A stretch of DNA of 64,000 bases from Acinetobacter amyesii (GCF_002018365.1 NZ_MVKX01000005.1:124001-188000); one strand, 5' to 3'. Numbered from the stretch's first letter, positions 44,397 through 53,610 are shown. Numbers and translations are program-made. Notes: generated by a model from the letters alone, not told the origin.

Positions 44397-45741
44397 ATAT
44401 CTGAGCCATTTTAAAGTATTTGCTATGTTTCCATTTAAGGCAGATAAAGCAAATAACTGCTGCCAGCGTATAGGCAACACATAGCATGATCCAAAAACCT
44501 TGAATATTGAATGCATCGTACGTGCGCCCCAACCATGTCACTGGATGGAATGCCAAATACCAGCCGCCACCAAGCCCGAAAACTAAAATCATGCTGCTAT
44601 AAACCAGCATCGGAAATACAATAACTTTCCAACATCTCAACATATTGACCGAAACTACTAACATCGCATCAAAGACATGCATCCAACACAATAAAAACAC
44701 CAATGCGAAAACCACGTTGAGTACATCTTTGTCATTACTAAACAAGGGCAACATATAGGGATGAAATACTGCCACAACGATTGAGGCGGTTAAGGCGACA
44801 GCGAACGCCACCTTCATCGCTATACCGGTTAAATGCCACGCCTCCTGAACACGCCCCTCTCCGATTTTAGTCGATACCAAAATACTAAAGGTTGCGCCAA
44901 GTGACAGCGGCAACATAAACAATAAGCCGCAAAAACCCATAGCGATTTGATGCGCATTTACAATGACATTACCCAGTGGCAATGCCAGTAACGCAATTGC
45001 GCTTATGGTAAATACATCAATAAAAACAACCACTGCAGTTGGTAAACCAATGCTTAAAATATTGCATAAAATTTTTAAATTAAAGAACTCACCCAACCAG
45101 TGAATACTCAATTTCTTTTCTAAGAAAAAGAAATAATAGAGAACCAGTAACAGCCATTGCGCAAGAAGATGCGCTAGAAAAGCCCCTTTCACACCATAAG
45201 CAGGAATATTAAAAACCGAAATTCCAAATATAAAGCCATATGCCAAAGTTACTTTTATTATTAAATACAGCGTGTTTGCATAAAACACTCGCTTTGCCTG
45301 CCCACAGGTTTGCGTGTAAATAAAAAGAATTCGTAATAAAAAATGCCCAGGAATGGTTAAAGCCATCAAAACCAAACACGGTTGAATTAATGCTCTTATT
45401 TCTTCATCAGCTCTTAAGACATTGAGCAATGGTTCTGCATGAGTAAAAAGCCAAGCCGCACCACCTGAAAGACAGAGCACAATGATGATACTTTGCTTAA
45501 TAATCAGCTGTAATTCCAGATACGCCTTGCGGCCATTTGCTTCCGCCAGTTCCTGCATCATGCCTTGCAAAACACCCATACCCGAGACAAAAACTAAACT
45601 GTAGATACCCACACAAACGGCCATTGCAGTGACATGTTGTGCTGAAAAATGAGATAAAAAAATCGTATCGAATAAACCACCAAGCATTAAAATGGTATTA
45701 CTCAAAAAAATGGGCATCCACAAATTTAAAAACGTTTTCAT
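44395..45741 (-). CDS. MATE family efflux transporter
   Basis: A 448-residue membrane protein with 12 predicted segments and the two-fold repeat of MATE transporters. The N-terminal half starts LWMPIFLSNTILMLGGLFDTIFLSHFSAQHVTAMAV; the second half has GLPTAVVVFIDVFTISAIALLALPLG and NAHQIAMGFCGLLFMLPLSLGATFSILVSTKIGEGR. Homologues export cationic drugs with Na+ or H+; the substrate is not readable. Monocistronic. Confidence 0.9.
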   Translation of the reverse strand: MKTFLNLWMPIFLSNTILMLGGLFDTIFLSHFSAQHVTAMAVCVGIYSLVFVSGMGVLQGMMQELAEANGRKAYLELQLIIKQSIIIVLCLSGGAAWLFTHAEPLLNVLRADEEIRALIQPCLVLMALTIPGHFLLRILFIYTQTCGQAKRVFYANTLYLIIKVTLAYGFIFGISVFNIPAYGVKGAFLAHLLAQWLLLVLYYFFFLEKKLSIHWLGEFFNLKILCNILSIGLPTAVVVFIDVFTISAIALLALPLGNVIVNAHQIAMGFCGLLFMLPLSLGATFSILVSTKIGEGRVQEAWHLTGIAMKVAFAVALTASIVVAVFHPYMLPLFSNDKDVLNVVFALVFLLCWMHVFDAMLVVSVNMLRCWKVIVFPMLVYSSMILVFGLGGGWYLAFHPVTWLGRTYDAFNIQGFWIMLCVAYTLAAVICFICLKWKHSKYFKMAQI

Positions 45742-46071
45742 GACTTTTCACTGTATTTTTTATTCTAAATATAAGTCTCACTTCGACTTATAATCAGCTG
45801 ATATCTTTTATGTTTTACCCATCATCTGTGAAAAACTAAGTATATACAATAGATTTATTACTTATTTTTTTAGATGCATTTCGCGTTATTTTTCACATCA
45901 TGCTACTTCCCTTTATCCCCTCTACTCACTGCTATTCTTTATACAACCCACGTAAATGCCAAAGCAAGATTACTCAATGAAAGCTTCAAATAATCAACTT
46001 GACAATAATTTCAACAATTAGCTATGTTAAGCTCAGATTCCTTTTTAGAACTCATAAAATAGGCCAAAATA
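45742..46071. other. Divergent 330-bp promoter region between MATE and thioesterase genes
   Basis: AT-rich, no gene seen. It contains the plus-strand promoter at 45999-46028. No other structure was found. Confidence 0.5.
45999..46028 (+). promoter_or_regulatory. Promoter of the PaaI-type thioesterase gene
   Basis: TTGACA (45999-46004) and TATGTT (46023-46028) with an 18-base spacer, 43 bp before the ATG. Confidence 0.6.
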
Positions 46072-46506
46072 ATGAATCCAAAAGAAATGACCGGACTGCA
46101 ACTTCTACAAGCCATGTGTGCAGGGAAAATTCCACCAGCAAGTATTAGCGAAACTATTCCAATGCAGCCTTATGAAGTATCTGAGGGCAGTATTAGCTTT
46201 AAGGCTAAAGCAGATGCACGACACTTAAATCCGCTAGGCGGTGTGCATGGTGGCTTTGCTGCTACGGTGCTCGACTCGGTGACAGGTTGTGCCATTCACA
46301 CCTTATTAGAGGCAGGTGTAGGTTATGGCACCATCGACTTAAATATAAAAATGTGTCGCCCAATTCCAAAGGATGTTGAACTTACAGCGATTGGAACAGT
46401 CATTAATATCAGTAAAAATTTAGGGATTTCTGAAGGGAAAATTATCGATGACAATGGCAAACTTTATGCACATGCAACTGCAACCTGCATGATTATACGT
46501 CCTTAA
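46072..46506 (+). CDS. PaaI-family hotdog thioesterase
   Basis: A 144-residue hotdog-fold acyl-CoA thioesterase. The active-site segment HLNPLGGVHGGFAATVLDSVTGCAIHTLL holds the HGG-type loop and Asp. The rest (DLNIKMCRPIPKDVELTAIGTVINISKNLGISEGKIIDDNGKLYAHATATCMI) is standard. The acyl substrate is unknown. A second PaaI-like gene lies at 62751-63185. Monocistronic. Confidence 0.88.
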   Translation: MNPKEMTGLQLLQAMCAGKIPPASISETIPMQPYEVSEGSISFKAKADARHLNPLGGVHGGFAATVLDSVTGCAIHTLLEAGVGYGTIDLNIKMCRPIPKDVELTAIGTVINISKNLGISEGKIIDDNGKLYAHATATCMIIRP

Positions 46507-46519
46507 TATTTTTATTTTT

Positions 46520-46543
46520 CTGCTCGCAATTCAATGCGAGCAG
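46520..46543. other. Strong hairpin without a T run
   Basis: CTGCTCGCA-ATTCAA-TGCGAGCAG, 9-bp perfect stem between convergent genes. Neither strand carries a T run after it, so it is a weak terminator at best. Confidence 0.45.
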
Positions 46544-46557
46544 ATGATGATTCAAAC

Positions 46558-47016
46558 TTATATTGCTGAATGTAAGGCGCGAATTAATTGGCCTTCGCTA
46601 AGATCAATGCGATTACTGCCCTTTTGAAAGCAGTAATATTTTAAAGCACTATCTAACTCAACACGAAGTTCCCGTTGTTCTGAAATAGACCATACTTTAG
46701 AACGATTTGAGCCTGATAATGCATTACCTGCCAATTGGTATAAATACAAGTCTTGCTTGCGTTGCAAAGGCACACGACGACCATCATCTTGATGTTCAAA
46801 ACGTAAATGACATGGCGCGTTGATCAACCATTTTTCACTAAACCACAGTTGTAATAAATCACCCAATGCCAAGTCACGTTGACCCAAAGGCCAAACGTCA
46901 ACGTATGCACCTTCGACAGGTGTTTGATATTGCTCTTGGTTACTGATAATGGAAAGATAGTTTTCTTGGTAAAAAGAAAAATTTGAAAAAATCTGAGAAA
47001 TAGTCAGCGTATTCAT
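46558..47016 (-). CDS. Hypothetical protein (Acinetobacter type)
   Basis: A 152-residue soluble protein beginning MNTLTISQIFSNFSFYQ, with no recognised domain. Mixed alpha/beta composition; short motif PLGQRDLALGDLLQLWFSEKWL. The start at 47016 is chosen because AGGAGA lies seven bases before it; an in-frame start at 47082 falls inside the palindrome. That perfect 20-bp palindrome lies 57-76 bp upstream and suggests tight regulation. The function is unknown. Confidence 0.7.
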   Translation of the reverse strand: MNTLTISQIFSNFSFYQENYLSIISNQEQYQTPVEGAYVDVWPLGQRDLALGDLLQLWFSEKWLINAPCHLRFEHQDDGRRVPLQRKQDLYLYQLAGNALSGSNRSKVWSISEQRELRVELDSALKYYCFQKGSNRIDLSEGQLIRALHSAI

Positions 47017-47072
47017 TCGCTTTCTCCTGTTTAGCCATTTTAGTGCTGGCAAGTTGGGTTTAAATCCACACT

Positions 47073-47092
47073 GTTTAAACATATGTTTAAAC
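47073..47092. promoter_or_regulatory. Perfect 20-bp palindrome upstream of the hypothetical gene
   Basis: GTTTAAACATATGTTTAAAC, identical on both strands, at a promoter-like position. A dimeric regulator site is likely; no regulator gene is beside it. Confidence 0.6.
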
Positions 47093-47228
47093 GCTCTGTT
47101 GTTGCATTCAGACTATCAATTGAATTTTTTCTTTGCAAGCCTAAGATTCATTTTTTCTAAAAAATCCTTCTTTTTGTTCAAATAAAAAACATCTATCACG
47201 CATTTCTCCTCATATTGGTATTTTTAGC

Positions 47229-47256
47229 TTGACCCTCCCCAAAATCTGCTTATAAT
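47229..47256 (+). promoter_or_regulatory. Promoter of tRNA-Asn
   Basis: TTGACC (47229-47234) and TATAAT (47251-47256) with a 16-base spacer, 11 bp before the tRNA. Confidence 0.85.
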
Positions 47257-47267
47257 CGCATTCAGAT

Positions 47268-47343
47268 TCTCCAATAGCTCAGTCGGTAGAGCGACGGACT
47301 GTTAATCCGCAGGTCCCTGGTTCGAGCCCAGGTTGGAGAGCCA
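47268..47343 (+). tRNA. tRNA-Asn (anticodon GTT)
   Basis: The acceptor stem TCTCCAA/TTGGAGA, D arm AGCTCAGTCGGTAGAGC, anticodon loop CTGTTAA and T arm CCTGGTTCGAGCCCAGG form a complete cloverleaf, with encoded CCA, 76 bases. Confidence 0.97.
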
Positions 47344-47349
47344 AATTCT

Positions 47350-47378
47350 AAAGCCCATTTATTTAAATGGGCTTTTTT
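47350..47378 (+). terminator. Terminator of tRNA-Asn
   Basis: AAAGCCCATTT-ATTTA-AATGGGCTTTTTT hairpin seven bases past the tRNA. Confidence 0.9.
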
Positions 47379-47431
47379 AATGCCTATGATTTACATATAA
47401 TCTATAAGTCATTGTCATTAAAATAAAAAAA

Positions 47432-48505
47432 ATGTTCATTCAAGTTGATGCTGAATCAAATAAAACTGCCTTAAAACACTATCTCACTGCATTCATTTTT
47501 CTTTTAATTATTATCAGCCCATTTGCAATTTATTTGGTGAGCTGCACACCCGAAAGTGAAATTGAGCAACATTTCAAAATACCACCCAATTTATATAATA
47601 GTGAATCTAACACCCTTCTTGACAGCAACCTACAATGGTTGATTCCACCTCAGCAGATTCAAAATCACAATACTATTCCCGAAATATCTGAATCTGTATT
47701 GAACGAGATGACAGAAGGACAATATTGGTCGAGCACACCCATTACACTGCAAAACCAATCTGATCAACTGTATATCCATATTGATTTTGCAGGTCAGCAA
47801 CAAACACGAAAAGATCTAGAAATTTCGGTACTGCCGTTATGTATTGTTCACGAAAAAGAAACACCATGTATGAAAGCTGGGTTAAATGCAAGTGGACAAC
47901 TTTTTAACATCTCAACTCAAAAAAATACGCAATATCACACATTGGAGACCAATAAGTCATGGATCTTTTATGGCCATGAATTCCAAGAGAACTATATTAT
48001 TCCACCACAAGCCACTCTCAAATTTTTAGTTAAAGCCAACATCCCTGAACACTTAACCCTTCAATGGCTTAGGCTAAGCATCAGTACTAGCCCTATTGTT
48101 GAGAAACAGCAAAATTTTATGCTCATGACGCAAAACAGTATGAAAATAAAATATGCACTTGCTCTATTGCCACTCTTCATACTTTCTTTGATGCATATCT
48201 TTCAAGGGTTTGAAAGCCTTCGTAATTTATCTATCGGCGCGCTTTCAGCACTTTTATTTGCAATCAACACCATCATTTGGGATATCCATTATATGGTGAT
48301 TGGTTGCCTGATTTTATGTTTTGCAAGTGTCTTTTATTGTTTTGAGAGCCGATATTATCGATTGCTTTATTTAACGGGTTATTTACTGATTGCAGGCTAT
48401 TCGCAGCAATATTATGGTGGTTTTAATAAACACTTTTTCACTCAAACCAGTTTAATTTTATTGATAGGTTTATTGATGTTTTATCTTGAACCTAAAGATA
48501 GCTAA
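47432..48505 (+). CDS. Hypothetical membrane protein with periplasmic domain
   Basis: A 357-residue protein not recognised. One N-terminal membrane segment (AFIFLLIIISPFAIYLVSC) is followed by a periplasmic region of about 200 residues with four cysteines, then three to five membrane segments at the end (ALLPLFILSLMHIF, LSALLFAINTIIW, GCLILCFASVFYCF, TSLILLIGLLMFYL). The layout is like a sensor input module without an output domain. No clear ribosome binding site precedes the ATG. A terminator follows. Confidence 0.65.
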   Translation: MFIQVDAESNKTALKHYLTAFIFLLIIISPFAIYLVSCTPESEIEQHFKIPPNLYNSESNTLLDSNLQWLIPPQQIQNHNTIPEISESVLNEMTEGQYWSSTPITLQNQSDQLYIHIDFAGQQQTRKDLEISVLPLCIVHEKETPCMKAGLNASGQLFNISTQKNTQYHTLETNKSWIFYGHEFQENYIIPPQATLKFLVKANIPEHLTLQWLRLSISTSPIVEKQQNFMLMTQNSMKIKYALALLPLFILSLMHIFQGFESLRNLSIGALSALLFAINTIIWDIHYMVIGCLILCFASVFYCFESRYYRLLYLTGYLLIAGYSQQYYGGFNKHFFTQTSLILLIGLLMFYLEPKDS

Positions 48506-48516
48506 ATCATTTTCAT

Positions 48517-48546
48517 AAAAAAGCTCCGCAAATCGCAGAGCTTTTT
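48517..48546. terminator. Bidirectional terminator between convergent genes
   Basis: AAAAAAGCTC/GAGCTTTTT stem with an inner CGC/GCG pairing and T runs on both strands. Confidence 0.85.
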
Positions 48547-48560
48547 CTCTTTTAATCACC

Positions 48561-49385
48561 TTAGATCACATTAAAACTCAAGGTATATTTATATCGTTTT
48601 AATGCATCACCTTTCATTTCAATAGGCTGTTGATAATCCATTTTCAGTAAATACTGACCACGATCTGATAGGTTAAAATTCAAGTGCCCATCTTGATCAG
48701 TTTTAAGCGTTTTATAAACTTTTCCTTCACGGCTGTAATCCGTTGTTTGCTGCAAAATTTCAATCTGCAAACCCGCAACCGCTTTTTTCTGATCTAGCAC
48801 TTTCAGTTGTACTGGCTCATTTTGCATAATGGCATTCGGATGAGTTTTAAATTGCACATCAAAGCCATCATGCAAATGATTCACCACTTGTGTAGACGTT
48901 ACACGGCGCGATACAAAAGTTTCAATGATTTCCAGCGTTTGAATACTTTTGATTTGCGACTTTTTAGTCAACTCAGCTGTATAAATGACATTTGCATTCG
49001 CTGTTTTTTGAGGATCACGCACACCATTGATTAACGTTTTCCACTGCTTTTGATCGTAAGCAAAACGCACTGTACTTCCCTGCTTTTCACCGCGAATACG
49101 ATACGTGCCATCCTGCTTATTTTCTAAACTATAGCTGCTGACCGTTTGCGTTTTTGCCCAATCGACATCTGTTAAATGTAGCTTATCACCTGATGGTGTA
49201 TGTACATGGAATTTAAAGTTTTTAATGGCTATTTCTGAAACAAACGGATTGTCATAAAAACCAGAAAGAATGGCACTGTGATTATTAAATGTTTGATAGT
49301 TTAGAGGCGCAACATAAGGATAATGCGCTTGAGCCTGACCAACCGCACACAAAGCGAAACAGAGTAAAGTGAATTGTAATTTCAT
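48561..49385 (-). CDS. DUF4198 domain exported protein
   Basis: A 274-residue protein with a signal peptide (cleaved near GQAQA-HYPYV). The DUF4198 pattern is visible: the mature end begins His-Tyr-Pro-Tyr, and a beta-rich body with an Ig-like C-terminal repeat (PVQLKVLDQKKAVAGLQIEILQ, then KTLKTDQDGHLNFNLSDRGQYLLKMDYQQP) follows. Family members are often linked to metal (Ni/Co) uptake. No transporter is adjacent, so the role is open. Confidence 0.82.
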   Translation of the reverse strand: MKLQFTLLCFALCAVGQAQAHYPYVAPLNYQTFNNHSAILSGFYDNPFVSEIAIKNFKFHVHTPSGDKLHLTDVDWAKTQTVSSYSLENKQDGTYRIRGEKQGSTVRFAYDQKQWKTLINGVRDPQKTANANVIYTAELTKKSQIKSIQTLEIIETFVSRRVTSTQVVNHLHDGFDVQFKTHPNAIMQNEPVQLKVLDQKKAVAGLQIEILQQTTDYSREGKVYKTLKTDQDGHLNFNLSDRGQYLLKMDYQQPIEMKGDALKRYKYTLSFNVI

Positions 49386-49490
49386 ATTAAATAAGTGAGC
49401 TTAAATTGTTTGATTCAAAGAGATCGTTTCATTTTAGATTCACCCAAAACAATTGTAAATAATTCTTATTATCATTTATTTTGAGTGCAT

Positions 49491-49514
49491 AAAAAATCCC
49501 CCATTCTGGAGGAT
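49491..49514 (-). terminator. Terminator of the lepA-miaE operon
   Basis: On the minus strand ATCCTCC-AGAAT-GGGGGAT (one G-T pair) followed by TTTTTT, just after the miaE stop. Confidence 0.75.
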
Positions 49515-49521
49515 ACTTTTA

Positions 49522-50175
49522 TCAAGCTGCTTTGACTGGCACACCACTATGAAAGCGGAATAACTCATCTGGGCTGCTAATCAGATTTTTTTCAACTTCA
49601 CGAATATGCTCAATACGCATCTGAATATCTTCTTTCGGGTTCTTCAGCTTATTGGTCGTCGCCACATCCATGGCCAAAGCTAAATAGTCCTCATAATGGC
49701 GTGATTCAGACTTTAGCAAATAGCGGTAGTAACGCCCCAACTCTTCATCCACATGTGGTGCAAGCGCATAGAAACGCTCGCATGACCGTGCTTCAACGAA
49801 TGCGCCGATCACTAAGATATCAATTAACGCTTCTGGCTCATAAGTCCGCACTTCTTTGCGTAGACCACCAGCATACCGTCCGGCACTGATTGCAGTCCAT
49901 TCCTGACCACGTTTTGCCATCAGTTCCAGCACTTGCTCATAGTGCAGCATTTCTTCACGTACTAGCTGCGCCAGCTTGATTTGTAAATCCGAGAAAAAAC
50001 TATAACGAAACATCAAATTCATTGCTGTACTTGCCGCTTTCTTTTCACAATTGGCATGATCCTGCATCAGGATATCCAAATTATTTAAAGCTTCATCCAA
50101 CCATGCTTTTGGTGTTTCACACCCCAAGAAGCCAATGACTGGCTTCATTAGGGCATCATAATCAATATTTGACAT
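49522..50175 (-). CDS. miaE: tRNA-(ms2io6A)37 hydroxylase
   Basis: MiaE hydroxylates the isopentenyl group of ms2i6A37 in tRNA. The 217-residue protein has a ferritin-like diiron site: REEMLHYEQVLELM, SCERFYALA and LKSESRHYEDYLALA supply the Glu and His ligands. The length fits. Last gene of the long operon, 17 bp after pdxJ. Confidence 0.93.
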   Translation of the reverse strand: MSNIDYDALMKPVIGFLGCETPKAWLDEALNNLDILMQDHANCEKKAASTAMNLMFRYSFFSDLQIKLAQLVREEMLHYEQVLELMAKRGQEWTAISAGRYAGGLRKEVRTYEPEALIDILVIGAFVEARSCERFYALAPHVDEELGRYYRYLLKSESRHYEDYLALAMDVATTNKLKNPKEDIQMRIEHIREVEKNLISSPDELFRFHSGVPVKAA

Positions 50176-50192
50176 ATACTTTACTTAAATAA

Positions 50193-50918
50193 TTAACGTG
50201 CGGCTTTAATCGCAGCTTTCATTTGTTTCACAGACTGTGTCAATCCAATAAATACAGCATCAGCAATAATCGAGTGACCAATATTCAATTCATGAATTTG
50301 CGCAATGCGAGCAATTGGAGTGACATTGTCAATATTTAAGCCATGACCAGCATTCACAATCAAACCTTTAGATGCCGCATATTCAGCACCTTGAATGATA
50401 CGCTCCAGCTCTGCTTTCTGCGCTTCAGGTGTTTCAGCATCTGCATATGCACCTGTATGCAACTCAATCGTTGGCGCGCCACAGGCAATCGCCGCATCAA
50501 TTTGAGCAAAGTCAGCATCAATAAATAATGAAACTTCGCAACCAATCGCTGCGAGTGCTTGAGTCGCATTTTTTACATCTTCAAAATGCCCAACAACATC
50601 TAGACCGCCTTCAGTCGTGACTTCTTCACGCTTTTCAGGAACAAAGCATACATGATGCGGCTGAATCTCTTTGGCAAATTCAACCATTTCATCGGTCACT
50701 GCCATTTCAAGATTCATATGGGTTTTTAATACAGAACGCATACGACGCACATCATCATCTTTAATATGGCGACGATCTTCACGTAAATGTAGCGTAATCC
50801 CTTCCGCCCCCGCTTGCTCACAAATAATTGCGGCATTCACAGGATCTGGATAAGTTGTCCCACGTGCATTTCGTAGTGTTGCCACATGGTCAATATTTAC
50901 ACCAAGCAAAGCTGCCAT
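50193..50918 (-). CDS. pdxJ: Pyridoxine 5'-phosphate synthase
   Basis: PdxJ makes pyridoxine 5'-phosphate from 1-deoxyxylulose 5-phosphate and 3-amino-2-oxopropyl phosphate. The 241-residue TIM barrel has [36 protein letters not shown], and GHGLNIDN and [13 protein letters not shown] phosphate loops. It follows recO by 9 bp, the usual arrangement in gammaproteobacteria. Confidence 0.97.
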   Translation of the reverse strand: MAALLGVNIDHVATLRNARGTTYPDPVNAAIICEQAGAEGITLHLREDRRHIKDDDVRRMRSVLKTHMNLEMAVTDEMVEFAKEIQPHHVCFVPEKREEVTTEGGLDVVGHFEDVKNATQALAAIGCEVSLFIDADFAQIDAAIACGAPTIELHTGAYADAETPEAQKAELERIIQGAEYAASKGLIVNAGHGLNIDNVTPIARIAQIHELNIGHSIIADAVFIGLTQSVKQMKAAIKAAR

Positions 50919-50927
50919 AATTCTTTC

Positions 50928-51641
50928 CTAATGACGTTGAGTTTGAGAATTCTGTATCCACAATTGACGACTTTTTAATGGACGATCGCCAAGCAAGGAA
51001 GTAATCATTTGTCGGTACAACTTAGACAGTAATTGTAACTGTTCAGAATTAAATTCCCCACCTTTTTCATAATCACACATACTTAAAATATGTTGACCTG
51101 ACAATGTTGCCCGTGAGGCTTTAATGACAGGTTGAAAACCTTCATTTAAATGAAATTGATAATTTTCATAAAGCTGAATTTGCTGTTGATTTGCATCAGT
51201 TGAATAATCCAGCGCATAACCCAATTCTTCAAGCAGTTCATGCTCAAACTGTCTAAGGATTTGTCGCAAAAACAGGTCAGGATTATCCTGCGCAGACATG
51301 CATTGGAGTTGTTCTAAGGTATGCGCATATTGAGCAAATGTCTCTGGCATCTCGACCTCTAAGGGACATAGCCTCAATAAGACTTCATTCAAATAAAACC
51401 CTGAAAAAAAAGCATCCCCAAAAAAGAAAATGGGTTGATTTACAATTTCAAGTTTACTGAAATTTTTAAGTTCAGACTTGCCGGATGCTTGCAAGCAAAT
51501 CGGTTGATACTGAGGCGGAGGTGTTTGTCTGAGAATACCGTCAACTCGGCCATGCTCCTGCGTAAACAAGTGCACGATATGACTTTTTTCACGATATTTA
51601 CGATGGTGAATTAAATAACCATGCAGTATCTCATTACGCAT
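50928..51641 (-). CDS. recO: DNA repair protein RecO
   Basis: A 237-residue RecF-pathway mediator that loads RecA with RecR. The N-terminal OB fold reads LHGYLIHHRKYREKSHIVHLFTQEHGRVDGI, and the C-terminal part is helical (LLRLCPLEVEMPETFAQYAHTLEQL). The C-terminal zinc motif of other RecO is absent, as is usual in proteobacterial forms. It is between the small lipoprotein and pdxJ. Confidence 0.95.
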   Translation of the reverse strand: MRNEILHGYLIHHRKYREKSHIVHLFTQEHGRVDGILRQTPPPQYQPICLQASGKSELKNFSKLEIVNQPIFFFGDAFFSGFYLNEVLLRLCPLEVEMPETFAQYAHTLEQLQCMSAQDNPDLFLRQILRQFEHELLEELGYALDYSTDANQQQIQLYENYQFHLNEGFQPVIKASRATLSGQHILSMCDYEKGGEFNSEQLQLLSKLYRQMITSLLGDRPLKSRQLWIQNSQTQRH

Positions 51642-51652
51642 GATTTAAGATA

Positions 51653-51850
51653 TTAATCCTTGTCTTTCTTTTTCTTTTCGTCTTCTTCTTCATCATCCCC
51701 ATCTGGAATGACTGCACCTACAACTGCAGCGGTTCCTTTGACCACGCCTTTTGTGGTTTTATAAGCCACTTTGACAGGAACAGTAACGATTTTATGAATA
51801 CACCCTTGTAGAAACAAAACACATGCCACTACAGCTAATACTTTCATCAT
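51653..51850 (-). CDS. Small lipoprotein (NF038104-type)
   Basis: A 65-residue lipoprotein precursor with a type-II signal peptide and lipobox LQGC. A short mature part (KVAYKTTKGVVKGTAAVVGAVIP) ends in an acidic/lysine-rich tail. It resembles the small Acinetobacter lipoprotein family NF038104; function unknown. It lies in the operon between era and recO, with 33-bp and 11-bp gaps. Confidence 0.82.
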   Translation of the reverse strand: MMKVLAVVACVLFLQGCIHKIVTVPVKVAYKTTKGVVKGTAAVVGAVIPDGDDEEEDEKKKKDKD

Positions 51851-51883
51851 TACTCTTCCCTCAAAGTTTTAAATGTCTAGCAA

Positions 51884-52912
51884 TTAAATATCGCTATAAC
51901 CCAAGCTTTTCAATGCACGCTCATCATCAGACCAACCACCTTTGACTTTCACCCAAAGTGTCAGCATGATTTTTTGCTCGAACATTTTTTCCATATCCAC
52001 ACGTGCATCCATACCGATTTTCTTCAGTTTGGCACCTTTCTCACCAATCACAATGGCTTTTTGGCCAGAGCGATCGACAAAAATCGTCGCATCAATATAG
52101 GTACACGCCGCTTTAGGACGGCCTGTTTTTGGATTTACCGTTGCTTCTTCTGTTTTAAACGATTCAATTTGAACGGTTAAATCATAAGGTAGCTCTTCAC
52201 CCAATTGACGCATGATTTTTTCACGGATAATTTCAGATGCAAGGAATCGCTCTGAACGATCGGTCAATTGCTCAAGTGAATACAGTGGTGGTTGGAATGG
52301 TAGATATTTCTCAATCGTACTGCGCAAATGATCCAAATTTGCACCGCGTAATGCTGATACAGGAACAATTTCTGCAAAATTCATCAATTTTGCACGCTCT
52401 TGTATCAAGGGTAATGCGTGGTTTTTGTTTTCTAGCGTATCAATTTTATTGATCACAAGAATAACTGGCATATCGGCATTTTTTAGCTTTTCTAACACTA
52501 AATCATCATTCTGCGTCCATTTGTCTGCATCAATCACAAACAAAACCAAGTTCACATCACGAAGTGCAGAATGCGCCGCACGGTTCATCATTTTATTGAT
52601 GGCACGAACTTCTTTTTTGTGCATCCCTGGCGTATCCACGAATACTGCCTGAGACTTTTCACGTGAGTCAATACCTACAATTTTATGACGAGTCGTTTGT
52701 GGTTTACGAGACGTAATTGAAAGTTTTTGACCCAAAATATGGTTCATTAACGTTGATTTACCCACGTTTGGACGACCAACAATCGCCACAAAACCACTTT
52801 TAAAATCGGCCGGAATTTCAGTTCCTTGTGCACTAAAAAACTGACTAATTAAATCGTTACTGTCGCCTTGCGACTCGTGATCAGCATCTACGTGATCGGA
52901 ATGAGTAGTCAT
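51884..52912 (-). CDS. era: GTPase Era
   Basis: Era binds 16S rRNA and helps 30S maturation. The 342-residue protein has GRPNVGKSTLMN (G1), VDTPGMH (G3), VINKIDTL (G4) and a C-terminal KH domain (GEKGAKLKKIGMDARVDMEKMFEQKIMLTLWVKVKGGW). It is about 40 residues longer than E. coli Era, because of an acidic N-terminal extension (TTHSDHVDADHESQGDSNDL). The start overlaps the rnc stop by one base (TAATG), so translation is coupled. Confidence 0.97.
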   Translation of the reverse strand: MTTHSDHVDADHESQGDSNDLISQFFSAQGTEIPADFKSGFVAIVGRPNVGKSTLMNHILGQKLSITSRKPQTTRHKIVGIDSREKSQAVFVDTPGMHKKEVRAINKMMNRAAHSALRDVNLVLFVIDADKWTQNDDLVLEKLKNADMPVILVINKIDTLENKNHALPLIQERAKLMNFAEIVPVSALRGANLDHLRSTIEKYLPFQPPLYSLEQLTDRSERFLASEIIREKIMRQLGEELPYDLTVQIESFKTEEATVNPKTGRPKAACTYIDATIFVDRSGQKAIVIGEKGAKLKKIGMDARVDMEKMFEQKIMLTLWVKVKGGWSDDERALKSLGYSDI

Positions 52913-53610
52913 TAAGACTTTTTCTCCAAAATTTCTAAGATTTCTGCCGCTACAGCTTGTTCAGCAAAGCGACGGCTTGAACCTTCACCGTATTTAACAG
53001 AGAGCCCTTCAACCGTACATTCAACTTTAAAATGTTGGTTCGGAGCATCCCCCTGAATATCTACAACCTCGTAAACCGGGAGAGGTTTTTTACGTGCTTG
53101 TAAATACTCTTGTAAACGTGATTTAGGGTCTTTCAGTTGATCGGTCGGTTCAATATGATCTAAATATGGCACATACCATTTAAGAACAATCGGTTCCAGA
53201 ATTTTTAAATCCTGACAATCGACATAGATTGCACCAATGATCGATTCAACGGTATCCGCAAGTATAGACTCGCGATGATGACCGCCAGATTTCAACTCAC
53301 CTGTACTCAAGATTAATTCTTGACTGAGTTTTAAGTCATTGGCAATTTTACCTAATGCTTCCTGACGAACCAGTGTCGCACGCATACGCGTTAGACGCCC
53401 TTCATTTTCATGCGGGTAGGCATGGTATAGATAATTGGCAATTATCATACCCAATAATGAATCGCCCAGATATTCTAGGCGTTCATAATTGTATTTATGG
53501 CTCACCGATCGGTGGGTCAAGGCCAGTTGTAACAATTCAGGTTGTTTAAACTGATAACCGATACGACTTGCTAAACGAGCTTCATTTAGCTTGGACTGAG
53601 CTTTGATCAA
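52912..53610 (-). CDS. rnc: Ribonuclease III
   Basis: RNase III cleaves double-stranded RNA, including the rRNA precursor. The 232-residue protein has the signature YERLEYLGDSLLGMII (catalytic Glu/Asp), ADTVESIIGAIYVD, and a C-terminal dsRNA-binding domain (PKSRLQEYLQARKKPLPVYEVV). The start is a TTG at 53610 (coding MIKAQSK), overlapping the DUF4845 gene by 29 bp; no ATG lies before the conserved core. Confidence 0.96.
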   Translation of the reverse strand: MIKAQSKLNEARLASRIGYQFKQPELLQLALTHRSVSHKYNYERLEYLGDSLLGMIIANYLYHAYPHENEGRLTRMRATLVRQEALGKIANDLKLSQELILSTGELKSGGHHRESILADTVESIIGAIYVDCQDLKILEPIVLKWYVPYLDHIEPTDQLKDPKSRLQEYLQARKKPLPVYEVVDIQGDAPNQHFKVECTVEGLSVKYGEGSSRRFAEQAVAAEILEILEKKS

